NCBI GenBank assembly: GCA_951230915.1
Contig: OX579633.1
Span: 51,350,029 to 51,414,028 of the forward strand
Direction: 5' to 3'
Length of the DNA stretch: 64,000 nt
DNA from: Antitrichia curtipendula
Taxonomy: Eukaryota; Streptophyta; Bryopsida; Hypnales; Leucodontaceae
Position 1 is the stretch's first letter, and each line of letters begins with the position of its first letter. The translations under genes and the position numbers were made by a program. This document shows positions 36,483 to 48,731 of the stretch, in pieces. The notes under the pieces were generated by a model, which saw only the letters and a program-made list of their open reading frames with translations, was not told the DNA's origin and searched no databases.

Positions 36483-36699
36483 ATGACGGGCTCATAAGTC
36501 ATAACCGTGTAAATCATCTAGACACTGTGTGAATTGTTGGATTAAAATAATACAAAAACACTCATTGGAAGTCAAACTACTGTAGATGATCTTCCCTTTT
36601 CCCACAAAATTTAAAGGATGAATAGTTGCACTTCTTCCTTACATAGGAGATTCTCTTGTCCTTCACTAGCCGCAAAATGTCCGCTCGTTTAAGGGTTAA
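36479..36699 (-). mobile_element. TTAA-bounded MITE, family C copy 2 (reverse)
   Basis: In reverse complement it starts TTAACCCTTAAACGAGCGGA and contains AGAAGTGCAACTATTCATCC and GATCATCTACAGTAGTTTGA, as in 38162-38387. It abuts the family B element at a single shared TTAA. Confidence 0.7.
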
Positions 36700-38161
36700 G
36701 CGGTTTTGGATGATGTTGAAGGAGAATAATGACCTACTCGAAAATTATCCTATTAGTATAATAAGTTCATTCCAAGGGAGACGGTCAAGTAGGAAATCTA
36801 TGTTAATAGATTCAATATCTAAATTTGAAATATCTTGACTTAAATTCAATAATCCAACTAGGAATTTCATAGCCAAAAACATTACTACATAACTACAACG
36901 ACATTGCACATCTCAATTGGAATTCAACATTGTAATCATTTAATTTCACCAACTTTTAGATTGAGCTCATAACTCATCCATTCACAAACTTAATCAATTT
37001 CAAATTATAGACATGCATACACATCACACACAATCCAATTTAGTTAAACATATATTCATATTAAACCAAATTGGTGAATAATTCATCGTTTAGAAATTAA
37101 GTTCTCAAGGTCCAACTAATCACATTCTAATCTTACTCATACTTATCTCATCACTTCTTCATCCATCACTATAAATTCCTTCCAATTTGATCTCTTCATC
37201 TTGCCATTTGCTCGTAGACATTAATCTCTTACACTTCCATACTTCCAGTAACACACCGATTCGGTATACCTTTGTGTAACTTCAAATCTAGTTCAACTTC
37301 CACTCCATCCCAACTAGGGCATAATCATAAACTTCCGCACAAACCTTTAAACATTTGGATCACCCTTGTGATATTGTAGGCCTATACACTAATACATAAA
37401 CACTCACCAAGCACCAACTTGGAATACACACAAGAAAACAACAAATATGCAACACAAATGGCTGGGACACAATTGGACTTTCACTCAACAGACAGTGAAG
37501 AAAAATGAGAGAGAAGCACACCTAATAGGAACCACAAGGTAGCGGTTATCAAAAGGAGAAGGAGGACAACCTATCCACCTACAACTACCAACATTCATTC
37601 TTCCCTTCCTACATTCAATTCCCTTCCAATTAGGCTTGACCAACTAGACACAATGCCAACTAGGACTAAAAATTCACTTGATACCCCTTTAACACACCTT
37701 AGCCAACTGGATAGACAAATTGACACCTTCCAAATCGAGCAATTGACCTCGTTATAATCCTCCCTTCTTTGATTAGATATACATCAAAAAGACTCCAACT
37801 AGATCAAAGCAACTCAACAAAATGACCCAATTGAACTCAAGCTTAACAAACAAACTGTCAAAATCTATAGAACATTCAAAAATTCAACCCCCAAATTGCA
37901 AAATTACTAGTCTGACTAAGAGATTTACAAGTGACTAGTGACCATTGAGCATTGATCAGATGTGAAATTCCATCTAATTCATGTAAAAAAACAAGAAACC
38001 ATTGGTTTAGATTGTCAGATCTTTACAGAACATCAGAAAGTTAGCAAGTATCACATACAACATATTTTAATTTTGCATGTCACTCAGACACTACTGAATC
38101 ATAAAATAGGCTATTAATAGGTACCTTTGCACTTGGCTTTAGATAAAATACCTTCTTTTGC
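36700..38161. other. intergenic DNA rich in CAACTAG-type words
   Basis: No gene recognised. Composition shifts to A/C-rich on the plus strand from about 37090 to 37920, unlike the T-rich surroundings. Confidence 0.35.
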
Positions 38162-38387
38162 TTAACCCTTAAACATCAAGGTGGACGTTTAGCGGCCGAT
38201 GAATGACAAGAGAATCTCATGTGTAGGATAGAACTGCAACTATTTATCCTCCAAATTTTGTGGGAAAAAGCAAGACCATCTACAATAGTTTGACTTCCAA
38301 TGAGTGTTATTGTATTATTTTAATCCAACAATTCAAATGTCAAAATAGATGATTTCCACGGTTATGAGCATGTCGTTTAAGGATTAA
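38162..38387 (+). mobile_element. TTAA-bounded MITE, family C copy 3 (226 bp)
   Basis: TTAACCCTTAAACATCAAGG at the left and GTCGTTTAAGGATTAA at the right form the terminal inverted repeats. The interior matches 18684-18906 and the reverse of 36479-36699. Confidence 0.7.
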
Positions 38388-38398
38388 CCAATTATCCC

Positions 38399-39716
38399 TT
38401 AACCCCTAGTGAGTAATGACTTAAGTGACCATTTTCTAATTGCTGTCCTTCTTTTTTGAGCTACCCGTTCTCAAATTTTGAGTTTTTTTCTGTAATAAAA
38501 AATATTTTTAGAAAATAAATTGCTTTATGAATCTAAAGGCAGTAGTTTCACCAAATTTCAAGTTAAACTCTGCCTTGTGAAATTAAAAAAAGTTAAGACT
38601 CATGTTTTTTGGTTCAATTTGGACATGGATTGAATAGTTCACCAATAATGCAATTGTTGTGCACTTCAAAAAGGGCAAATCCAAGGAGCTCAAGAAGAAG
38701 ACAAGTGTACCCATTCTTGTTTTTCTTACAAACACAACTCTCATTTCAATGACCACTATGCATTGCAAGCTCTACCCAAAATTGCAAAATGACGAGAATG
38801 TTGTGAAATTTTAGATGAGCATTCTCAACTCTCTTGTCTTTCATTGAACATAAAAAGGTCATCATTTCAAAATGTTCACTCAAAGAGTTCACTTAGAGTA
38901 TCCATTAAAAACAATATTCAAACAAAACTTTGGACCCCCTATATACTTTTTTAATTTTAATTTAATTTTTTAAAATTAAATTTAAATAAATAAATAAATA
39001 TAAATAGATTCTCCTACTTTGAAAGTTTATATTTTGAATTATTGATATTTTATTTATTAATAATAATTAGTTACAAATTTTTGAAGTAAAAAAATACACT
39101 GTACAACTGAAAAATAACTTTCACACCCCTATATTATATAAGAAAAAATTGTCTAAAAAATAAACAAAAAATTCCTAAAAATAACTCTCTATTGAAAGCT
39201 CATTTTGAGTTGAATATTGATTCAATGGTCATCTAAATGTGTTCTCTATAATTATTTAAGTTGAAAAACATGCCGTTTTAGTTCATTTTCAACCTCTTCT
39301 AGAAATCATTTCATATTTTGTTTGAGCTGAAAATTTTGGCAATAGAAACCTATTGTCATTATTAAACAATGCTCAAAATTTTAGGTTGAAATTATAGTTT
39401 ATTAGAAACCACTTGTTCACATGTGGTTTGTTGTATTAGAACTAAGTGCACCCCCTGAGAATGTTCACACTAAGATGTGCTCCTTTTAAGTGCCCTATTT
39501 TCCATTATCCCAAATAAAACTTCATATTAAATATCTACTAAATTATGTAGTCAAATAATCTGAATTTTTTTGGAGGTACTCACTCTCAATGTGAATAGGA
39601 AGATCCTACGGTTACATTCTGTCCAATCTCAAGAAAAAATGAGCAAACAAATTGCTCAAGTTTTTGGTAGTTTTGGCCTATTTTGAAAATACACCCCCCT
39701 TGGATCATTAGAGATT
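38399..39716. mobile_element. possible TTAA-bounded element carrying a nested hAT-like copy
   Basis: TTAACCCCTAGTGAG at 38399 and, in reverse complement at about 39716, TTAATCTCTAATGATCCAAG. The match is partial, so the right boundary is uncertain. The hAT-like copy at 38879-39459 lies inside. Confidence 0.3.
38879..39459 (+). mobile_element. non-autonomous hAT-like element, copy 4 (581 bp)
   Basis: Ends CTCAAAGAGTTCACTTAG and, in reverse complement, CTCAGGGGGTGCACTTAG. A perfect 8-bp duplication AATGTTCA flanks it (38871-38878, 39460-39467). Full-length relative of 7470-8092. No coding capacity. Confidence 0.8.
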
Positions 39717-40261
39717 AAAGAACATTTTACATTTGGGCTTGGTCAAACTTCATTAGATTTCTATATTAAGATACTCATTTCAAGAATTTGACAATTTCAC
39801 ATGTATTATGTGTCTAAAATTTTATTTTGTTTTTTTACAATTAATAACATCTAATTGAATTTTCTACGGTTTTAATTTTTTTTAAATCATAGTAATTACA
39901 AAAATGATTAAAATAATTTGAAATTTAAAAAATAGAAATAATAGTGAAAAAACATCATAGTGTAATTGGTGAATTCTTTGAGCTCACATTAAGAAATATT
40001 TGATAGAAGAAGTTTGACAGTGGTGTATTTTGAGTTGGCAAGATGTTATCTTCAAAGTATCAAAAAATTATAATTTTAAAGTTTTGAAAAAAATTAAAAT
40101 GGATTAGAAAGTAGTTTATTGGAGCTACGTTTTCTTAGTTAAGCTTTAAAACATTTAAAATGAAGAACTATGTGAAGACTTAAGTTTTGACTTTTAAAAT
40201 TCCCGTTGGGCTTGCAAGGTCCTTTTAGGATTAAAACATCTACATTGACAAGTTAACAATC
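39717..40261. other. AT-rich intergenic DNA
   Basis: Nothing recognised. Confidence 0.4.
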
Positions 40262-40376
40262 TGACAAGGCTTTGAGTCCCAAACATTGAGTTTCACATAT
40301 GCGCCATTTTCACCTAACGCATTGACAAGGCTTTGAGTCCCAAACATTGAGTTTCACATATGTGCCATTTTCACCT
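40262..40376. repeat. recent tandem duplication, 61-bp unit, two copies
   Basis: TGACAAGGCTTTGAGTCCCA at 40262 recurs at 40323. The copies differ at one clear position (GCGCC versus GTGCC) until the second copy ends at CACCT. Confidence 0.9.
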
Positions 40377-40464
40377 GTCTCTGTGACTTGAGACCGTAAG
40401 TGATAAGTGAAAAATGAGTTTTGAACACTAGCCCCAATCTTTATTGGGTTTATTTGTATTAGAA

Positions 40465-40546
40465 AACATGCCATGTGGAACACGTTTTGCATAAGAGCAT
40501 GCCCTTGGGCAAGCACTTGTGCAAAATATGTCCCACGTGGCACGTT
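40465..40546. other. near-complete hairpin (40-bp arms, 2-nt loop)
   Basis: From AACATGCCATGTGGAACACG the left arm pairs with the right arm ending CCCACGTGGCACGTT. About five mismatches and several G:U pairs over 40 positions, closing on GCCC-TT-GGGC. The size fits a small-RNA precursor or a palindromic mini-element. Confidence 0.65.
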
Positions 40547-42681
40547 CCGTAGCATTAAAAACAATTATCTAGTGTTCCTGCGATGTTCTTATTGTAGAAT
40601 CGACCTCTGTTGCTCACACTGGAAACTCTGGGACAAGTAGCCCCTCTGGCTAAACAGACTAAGGGGGCTAAACAAACTCACATTCCACCCAGCTATTGTG
40701 CAGTTTACCTTCCTGTGGGCTTCCTGTGGTCGCATGGCCTTCTTGTGGGCCAACTACTTTCCGCCTTTATGGATTTTCAGTTGGCCAAGTGGATATTTGA
40801 AATGCAATGCTGCTGTTGGTGAATGGGGTTTGAAGAAATTATTTAGCTTCACAAAAAGTCATAAAATTTGGGAAAAAATGTGGGAAAAAATTAAAACTCC
40901 TCTGAAGGGTGATTGCAAGAAAGACTAGTACTATTTTCTGTCACACTTGATGTGTCGGACTTGTTATTGGCTATAACTTTTGAAGAATGAATCCAATTAA
41001 CTTGAAATTCTTCTTGGAGATGGCTAACCTGATCTTGTGTAGATCCCTTATTTTTCAAAAAAATTTAAAAATCATTTTATATTTAAATTTCAATTTAGCT
41101 AATTTCTTATACTTTGCAGTTTAGGATTTTTTAGTACTGGGGAGTATCCAAATTTAATGCTCTACATCTGAAAATTCTATGGTCTATTCCCATAGTAGGA
41201 AGTCATGTTTCTACCAAAGGAAATTTAAAAATATTTTATTTTATGCCTTCCACATACATGTAAACAGGGCTCCCTTGCGCGTGCAGTTCTGAACATTCAA
41301 AATTGTTTCAAGATCATTTTTTTGGTGAACTCTCTTTCCTATAAAGTCCTCCCAAATGGCCAATTTTTAGTTTCTTTAAAAATTATTTTTTCTATTTTTG
41401 ACAAATTAAAATGTGAAAGTAACTATTTTCATGAGATTTTGCACTTTTCCAGTTCTCCTACTTAGAGAATTTTTTTATGCTTTTCCTTCCTAGGGTAACT
41501 TCTTCTTAAAGGTGTATACATTGAACAGATTTTTCAGATTTTCTTAAAATTGTTTTTCTAATTATACAGTACTCCCAAAAAAACATGAGTACTGTAGAGA
41601 ACGCTACGCTTTTTGGTCGGTCTTTCTTGCATTCACCCTGAATTTCATAAAAGGAATTAAAATAAAGACCATTTTTTTTAATCATAATTTGTAGTATGTT
41701 GAAGAAAAAAGTTGGGAGTAGATATAAAAATTCATAATATGTTGAAGAAATAACTTGGGAGTACAATAAAAATTCCAAAAAACAAATCCATAGTCATGCT
41801 TGGGAAATATAGTAAGTAGAGAAAAGTAGAGTGATTTGAAATACTAAATTCGTCCAAATTTAGGAATAGGATTAGAAAAAAATTCAAGCCCAATGGTCAT
41901 AATGTTGTAATAAACAATCTACATCCTTTGATTTTAAAAGAAAAAGGTTGGAAAGTCAATGAAGTAAAAGACCTCATAGTTTTCTTTTAATGTGGAGATT
42001 CCATCACTACCCGCTAACTAAAACTCATTGTAACTTGCATCGCATTAATTGAAATGGAATGATCCAAAGCTTTCTATATATACAAAAATTTAGAAAACCA
42101 GTATCACATTTATGGTTTCAAATACATTGGTTTCTTCTTAGTCCTTGGATTGCTTGGATTGAAAAAGAATCTACATATCATGCATTACCTTTTCTAACCA
42201 TAGGACAAAAAGTTACAAAAATTGTTGGGCCTTTCAACTACTCGACTATACGTCTATATGTTGCGTGAAATTTTCAAAGTAAAAATGAAAATTCCTTTTT
42301 GTAGTGGTCTACCTCAAATTCCTATTTTGCATTAAAAAATCATGGTGCGGTCCTTTAAAAACAATAAGTGCATAAGTGCATGGCCCAAATTACAATCTTA
42401 TTACTTTTCATTCTTGCTGAACAAGATCAACAAACTTTGAGCTTTGTTGGAGTATATTTCTTCCTCTTCACAACTTAGCATCCTTCTACCATTGAATTAC
42501 AAATATTACTAGGTTAGTATACTCATGCAAAATTGTAAGAAAAAATATGGATTCTAGCTTAGCCTACAATGTATAATTATGGCCTTGTAATCCAAGCAAG
42601 GAATGTGTCACTAGGAAGAAATGTGCCTAGGAATTGTTTAGGGCAGTTTTGCAATCATTACTTGTGAAATGAGTGTCTTTT
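40547..42681. other. intergenic DNA, no gene recognised
   Basis: Includes a GGGGCTAA-type word cluster near 40640-40670, also seen near 47.8 kb, and a short duplication at 41695-41765. No transposon ends paired. Confidence 0.35.
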
Positions 42682-43515
42682 TCAGTTGGAATTAAAATGA
42701 TTAAAAAATATGAAATTTAGAAAAAATATAAACAGTGAGATCATTTGAGGCCTTGTTTGCCCACAAAGTATACAACGTACCGCACAGTTTCTGCATGTAC
42801 ATTTGTCTGCTGGAGGAAGACATGAACATTGTATGACATTGCTTCTGTCATATGTATCTTCTTCCGTTGGTGGGAAAATGATAGGTTCATGACTATAGTC
42901 CTTGGTGCCCAAATACATCCGCCATCGGCTTGGCTCTACAAGACCCCATCTATTATACAAACTATTCAAACGTTTGAAAGATGATGGTGTTGAAGATGGA
43001 CCTTCAAGACTGCTTGTCCACTGGGGGGGCATCTTCCTCAAAAGCACACCAAGGCCATCTTGATATTTTAACTCAATTGAATTGTCATTGCTTTGAAGGT
43101 GCCCAAATAACTCTTTGAGCATGTTGTCTTGTAAGTCAATGGACATTCCTTTGCTATCCTATACTTCTTGCACCTTTATTATTTTGTTTTTCAATACTTC
43201 GGTGGCTTGTTTGAGGTGATCATCACTCAATTCGCCTTCAACATTCACGAGGGATTGCAAAGGCTCTTCTCTTTCCAACTCAAAAGCTTCTGGCATTGAT
43301 AAGTCCTCATCAGTATCTAAATCACGTTCTACTGATGTAGTTGCCCGCATATTCATCTCTTCTTGTAATTGATCTTCAATCCTTCGATAAGCTTGTTCAG
43401 TCCTAAAATCGATCAATCTGTGACCAATTGCAACACCATGTACAATAAATCGCCTACACTTACAACATTCACGACGCACTTTTCGATCGTGTGAATGATC
43501 ATGTTGTGGATCCAT
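42682..43515 (-). pseudogene. Cys-rich protein resembling the N-terminus of a transposon-encoded protein, one in-frame stop
   Basis: ATG 43515 opens MDPQHDHSHDRKVRRECCKC, with a Cys cluster followed by an RT-containing stretch (FRTEQAYRRIEDQ). The frame stops at TAG 43159-43161 (after KVQEV), then continues in the same frame through a Trp-rich segment (NRWGLVEPSRWRMYLG) to CSCLPPADKCTCRNC and CILCGQ near 42740. C-x-C clusters followed by Arg-Thr at the N-terminus occur in some plant and fungal CACTA/KDZ-type transposon proteins; that assignment is a guess. The C-terminal hydrophobic run after CILCGQTRPQ is probably intron read-through. Confidence 0.35.
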
Positions 43516-43545
43516 TAGAGAAAAGAAAAATTGTATGTAAAACAA

Positions 43546-44299
43546 ATAAATTTAAAAACAAGTAGAGAGGAATTTTTTTGTATAAGGGATTCTGAAGAGT
43601 AAAATAAAATGAAAATATATTTTAGATCAACAATAGACCAAAGTTTATATAATGGACATCTTTTACATTTAAGACTTCTTTTATGTTTTGAAAATCTCTT
43701 ACATTTTCTAATCCTTTAATAGTTTATTGCATCTTTTACTTTTGTAACCCTAAAGTCACTTTGGCCCTATAGGGCCGTGTCTGAAACTTTGAGGAGAGAA
43801 TGGGACTATAGGGGGTAGAATTTTATTCCTAAACTTTCAGCATAATTCTTCATCATTAAAAAGTTTAAATCCAAGATACCGTTTTAAAAACCATTTTTTT
43901 CAAACTTTGAATGCTAATTTATTCCAATCTACTTGGTAAAACTTCATGAAATTTTAACCATATAATTTGAAACATGTCAAATACATGATCCTAGGGTTAG
44001 AGTTAAAATATATATATTTTATTTGTTTTATACTAGAGCTATTGGTATCTTTCACAAATCAAAATGTTTTGAACGTAGAAATTTATCCCCCAAATGGTTA
44101 ATGCCTCTAAAAATTATTTCTTTGATGTATTATAAATAAATAAAAATTTACATGGTAAAATTCATTCAATCCATTAAGTTATGCTATTTGTTTGTTTTGT
44201 TAGTTACATTTGGATTTCCTTGATTGTTTTAAGTTTGTCTTCATTCTATTTCAACTACTACTGGAAAATTTATGGACATTCTTCTTTTCTTTGAAAACA
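43546..44299. other. AT-rich intergenic DNA
   Basis: Nothing recognised. Confidence 0.4.
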
Positions 44300-45219
44300 A
44301 TGATCTCCTGAGTGACCAAGGCCTTTTCTCCATCAAAACACACTCAAAATTGCCATTAATTGCAAAAAACAAATGTTTGAAACTATACAAGGTTTTTTTC
44401 CTCGCATATCTAACTATAGGATCATATACCGGACTAGTATAAGAATGTCTGCAAGAAACTTCAAATACTTTCAATCTTTGACAGCATAGATTACAAGGTA
44501 TTTGCATCCAAAGTGAAGAAAACAAGTTTTTTTGCACCTTGCTTGACTAGATTTTTTCACTTTGAATCTTCCTAACTTAGATTATTTGTAGTATCAATTT
44601 TGATTTTGCAAGTTTTTATGTTGAATACTTTAGTTGAGAATCTAGAAAATTGAATTCAAGAAAAAAAAAACTTATTTTTTACTCATTAAAAAATTATAAA
44701 GTAGAAGTAGTTTCAAGATTGAATGAAAAACTAAATTGTTAATAGCTCTCAGTTGAAATTGAAATACAATAATCTCAATGGTGAGATTGTTGCAAGCCCA
44801 CCTAATTTCTTTTTAAATTATAAAAAATGCATTTAAAAATTGAATCCTATAAGTCATTTTTTCAAAAAAATGCTTAGATTATTTAGAATACTATAATTGT
44901 TTATAAATTTCTCATCACTATTCCGAATAGAATGTATCAAAGTTTCAAAGACCAAAATATATAGTTTTAGGAAATAAAAGATTCAATTTATTTTGATTTT
45001 ATGTGTTTTTCTTGTATTGTCTCCAACCTTTTTTTTTGGCTTATTGTGCCATACTTTTTTTCCATGGCACCAATTGAAATAAAATCACATGCCCACAAAA
45101 CTCTTACAAAATCGCACATCACCAAAGAAATCCAAAAACTTTTCTAAAAAATTGAGGTTATAAAAACCTACCCAAACCCGAATTGATTCCTAAAGGGACA
45201 AATGGTCCTTCAAGGATTA
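44300..45219 (+). mobile_element. TTAA-bounded element, family B copy 3, termini decayed
   Basis: AAGGCCTTTTCTCCATCAAA, then ACACACTCAAAATTGCCATT, and CGGACTAGTATAAGAATGTC align with copies at 22447 and 35543. The right end reads GGTCCTTCAAGGATTACA, so the terminal TTAA has mutated. Confidence 0.55.
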
Positions 45220-45533
45220 CACTAAAAAAATTCAAAGTCGATTGTCTATTTCGGGCCATCCTTTTGACTAGCTTTTGGAAATATGGCTGCATAACAGCAT
45301 AACTTCTTGTCCCAAGTACTAGTTGAAATAAATCTTCTACTCTTGTGCCTTGTACTATTGCCACATCCCAAAAAATGTATGAATAGTTTTTTAATTTACA
45401 AAAACTTTGGAATTCAAACTTTGGAACTTTGTATTATTTAAGCACAAAGGAATTTAAGGCCTTTATTTTGTTATTTTTAGTATACAATGTAAAAGATATC
45501 ATTTTTTAAACTATCTTAAATTAAAAAATTGAA
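45220..45533. other. AT-rich spacer
   Basis: Nothing recognised. Confidence 0.4.
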
Positions 45534-46140
45534 TTAATCCGTAATGCCCAAGGTTTCTAGCTTAACTTCTTAGAATTAGTTCTAAATTGAATAAAAAACT
45601 AACATTTAATTTTGATAAATTTTAGAGAGATGTTTTAAATTGAAAATATATAGATTCAATCTAGATATGTTAGAGACTACAATCATGGGACAAATGGATA
45701 CAAAATATCACTTCTCCCTTGACATATTATAAAATGAGCATTTAAAAATAAATTTGAAGCCTTTCAATCCTCTTTTCACATATTCATCCTTAAAAGTGGG
45801 TCACCAAAAATACAAGAGGTCAAAGGTCATAACATGCACAACTCTACTCAATTGAACTTGTCTTTTCACGTACAAGTCTATTAATTTAAAAAAAATGAAT
45901 TTCTAATGTTCTTTGCTATTTAAAACTTAGTGGATTTGTGGTTCATTTTCAAAAAAACTAAATACTAAAAATATCCAATAAATAATATTTTCTATTTAAT
46001 TTATTCAAAACCTTTCATTTTTAAAATCAGATTTTTGTCACTAAATTTAATATTCTAAAAGGTATTTAATAAAATGAACTATTTAAAATAGTAATTTGAA
46101 TTTAGATTTTATAAAAATTCAAAGTAAAAAACTTTTTAAA
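45534..46140 (+). mobile_element. TTAA-bounded element, family D copy 2, right end unclear
   Basis: Starts TTAATCCGTAATGCCCAAGG. Interior GAAGCCTTTCAATCCTCTT, GTGGGTCACC and AAATGAATTTCTAATGT correspond to 9590-9760 in the same order. I could not fix the right terminus. Confidence 0.45.
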
Positions 46141-46189
46141 ATATAGAAAGGAATCCACTCACCTTCTTATTATTAGGCGGGGAAGTCTA

Positions 46190-46408
46190 TCCTTCTGAAG
46201 TCGATGTATGTTGCATGTGACACAACGCACATTCTAAATTTAAGCGAGGAACCCTAGCCGCCCAGTTCGTTTATCCACCGCTGACGCTTCTGTAGCCTCA
46301 TGTGCGCAACTCTTGTGCGCAGCTCTTGTGTTTGAACTGTGCTAGCTCAGTCGTGGAGTCTTCGCTCTTCTAACTGTGTAGCTCGGCCGCCAACTCCTTG
46401 ATCAACAG
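46190..46408 (+). other. probable untranslated first exon with splice donor
   Basis: A locally GC-rich stretch ends ATCAACAG|GTACGTCGAG, a strong plant donor at 46408/46409, followed by a T-rich intron-like sequence. No long open frame, so probably a 5'UTR exon. The transcript it belongs to is not established; the coding-like exons at 48732-51351 lie downstream on the same strand. Confidence 0.4.
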
Positions 46409-48534
46409 GTACGTCGAGTTTTATGTTGTGTATTCATTTTCTGAATTGGGTTTGTTTGCGACTGAAAACCTCAGGTTTCTACTATCTCAATTGGCACATC
46501 CTGGTTGTCGTGAGAGCTAGTGGCTTGCTCAAGCCAATTGCCGTATGAGTCATGCATATGGACAAAATCTTGTTACCTTCTAACTGCGAACCTCAAGTTT
46601 CCACCACTGATAATCTCAGGCTAAGGTTCGACTAACCCAATTGGGTCCGTCTTTGTGATTTTGAAAGGGGTTTGTGCAAATGGAATGCCGTATGCATTGG
46701 GGCACGATCTCACTAGCTTCTGACTGAGAACCTCATATTTCAACTGAGAACCTCAGGGTTCCATAAACTCAATTGGTCCGCCGTTCTTAATGTGAGAGTT
46801 AGACGCTAGTGGTTTGTTTAAGCCAAATGCCGTATGAATCTTGATCTTGTTAAATTCTGACATTGATTCATTTGAATGTGTTGAACATGTAACGGCTTGG
46901 ACTCCGACGTGGAAGCTAGAGTTTGGTGAATTCAGTCCAAAATCAATTCTTGGCACTAGCTGCTGAATGTTGAAATCTGAGTCATATTTGGGACGTGACT
47001 TTTAAGTCGATCACCATGGAGCCGGTACAATACATTTTCTGTGTTGATCACTCATGTTGTTGCTTACGTAGTTTTTAGAGAGCTTGAAACTGCATAAGAT
47101 ATGCTTATGGGTTTGCCTAAGTCCTCTAATATCTATTCAGGTCGTGGTTGTTCATCGAGAATCTGAGTGGCCGCTTGCGGAGGTCCATTTATTTCATTAA
47201 AATTACATTATGGCCAAACCCTACTTTTATATGTTGCACTATTGAAATATGTTTTCACTACTCATTGGGGTGTTCAGATTATTATTTGTATATATATGAA
47301 CATTTTTCTCTATGCTAACTTGGTTTTCACTTCACATGGTTTCCTCACTGACAGGAGAAGGAACTTTGCGGACTTCAATGAAAGACACAAAGCGATAGAC
47401 AAAGAGTAGATCTTAGATTTGGCTTAGAAGCTATAATCTCTCCAAACTCTTCACATTCTATTGTGTTCTTTGATATTATCAAGGACAAATGATGCTCTAG
47501 ACATTGAGTTTGGACGTGATGAATACAAATTGGGTTCATTGTATCAAATTTTGCTTCTACTGTCTTCATTTAGTTGCCGATTGTCAACCAATTCACTCAT
47601 GATTTGGCACTCACGCTTTATTTCATCCATTGGAAAAATTCATCTACCAGAGTGAATTTCCGTCGTATACTTTCATCCAAATTTTCAACGAAATTCATCC
47701 TGAGAGATCAAAAAGTCATCCAAAACACATCCACATTTCATTTTGCAAAATGACATTTAGCCCCAGCTAATCAACAAATTCAGCCCCGGGCTAGTGGTAC
47801 AAAAAAGGGCTACATTTTTTAGCCCTCTCCCCCTTTTTGAACTAGTGCTAGAGGGGGCTAAAATGGGGGCTAAACCACTCCAGTCCAGCCCTGGCTAAGG
47901 TGAGACGTTAAGTACCCCCCCACGAGCAAAAAGGAGGGGTCTCCAGTGGCCTTTGGCTACCTTCTTTCAGCACGCCAGGTTGTTCCTCTGTCTTCCGTCC
48001 TCCGTCCCTTCGTCCCTTCTCTCCCTGTAGAGCCCTCCTTTCCTGCCGACTGGTGCGGACTGCCTCCCGTCCCTTAGCTTGTCATCCCCAGATTCCGTCC
48101 TTTAACCTCTCACCTTCACTATAGTTCATTCTTGCTCAGCCTTCACCACTACAGGTCACCTCTTGCTCCTGCTCACGGGACGTGAATTTCAATAGCTTGA
48201 CTTCATCACCATCTAGCTCGAGTCCTACAGGGAGTGGATATAGTCCAGTTGGAGCTCTAGCTGTGCAACAGGGTGTCTTTTGTACACCACCTCGTATGTT
48301 TGTAGAGCATCAATAGGTATAAGATACATTTCAATCCATTGTTTAGGCACATTGAGGTGTATGAGAGCGTGTGGTTTCTTGTGCTACATTTCTTTGTAAA
48401 TTAGCAATTTTGAGCCCAAAATAATGTGTCCAAAATACCTGACCTTGTTTAAAGTGTTCACTTGCCGCTATTGCACTCCTGATCGTTGCTACTGCTATTT
48501 TGTATTATTCAAATCACATGCGTTCTCAAGATTG
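46409..48534 (+). other. intron-like or intergenic DNA
   Basis: Repeated text GACTGAAAACCTCAGGTTT / AACTGCGAACCTCAAGTTT / GACTGAGAACCTCATATTT at about 46450-46760 shows local duplication. 47755-47890 has GGGGCTAA words in both orientations that can fold. No gene recognised. Confidence 0.3.
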
Positions 48535-48625
48535 CGGCCTTGAGTTGGAGAAGTATTATTGATCACGGCCTTGACTTGGAGAAATATTATTGATCACGAC
48601 CTTGAGTTGGAGAAGTTTTATTGGT
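48535..48625 (+). repeat. 31-bp tandem repeat, three units
   Basis: CGGCCTTGAGTTGGAGAAGT at 48535 recurs at 48566 and 48597 with few changes, exact 31-bp period. Confidence 0.85.
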
Positions 48626-48731
48626 GTTTTTATATTAGTTGAGGTGAGCAAATGTGTAGTCATTCTTTTTGAATTGTTTTCTTCTTTTGATATTTTGATC
48701 TTCTTATATTGTTGTGTGTGATGGAGTTATT

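Noticed and set aside
47755..47890. GGGGCTAA word cluster as a transposon terminus
   Set aside because: The words occur in both orientations and can fold, but no paired ends or target duplication could be defined.
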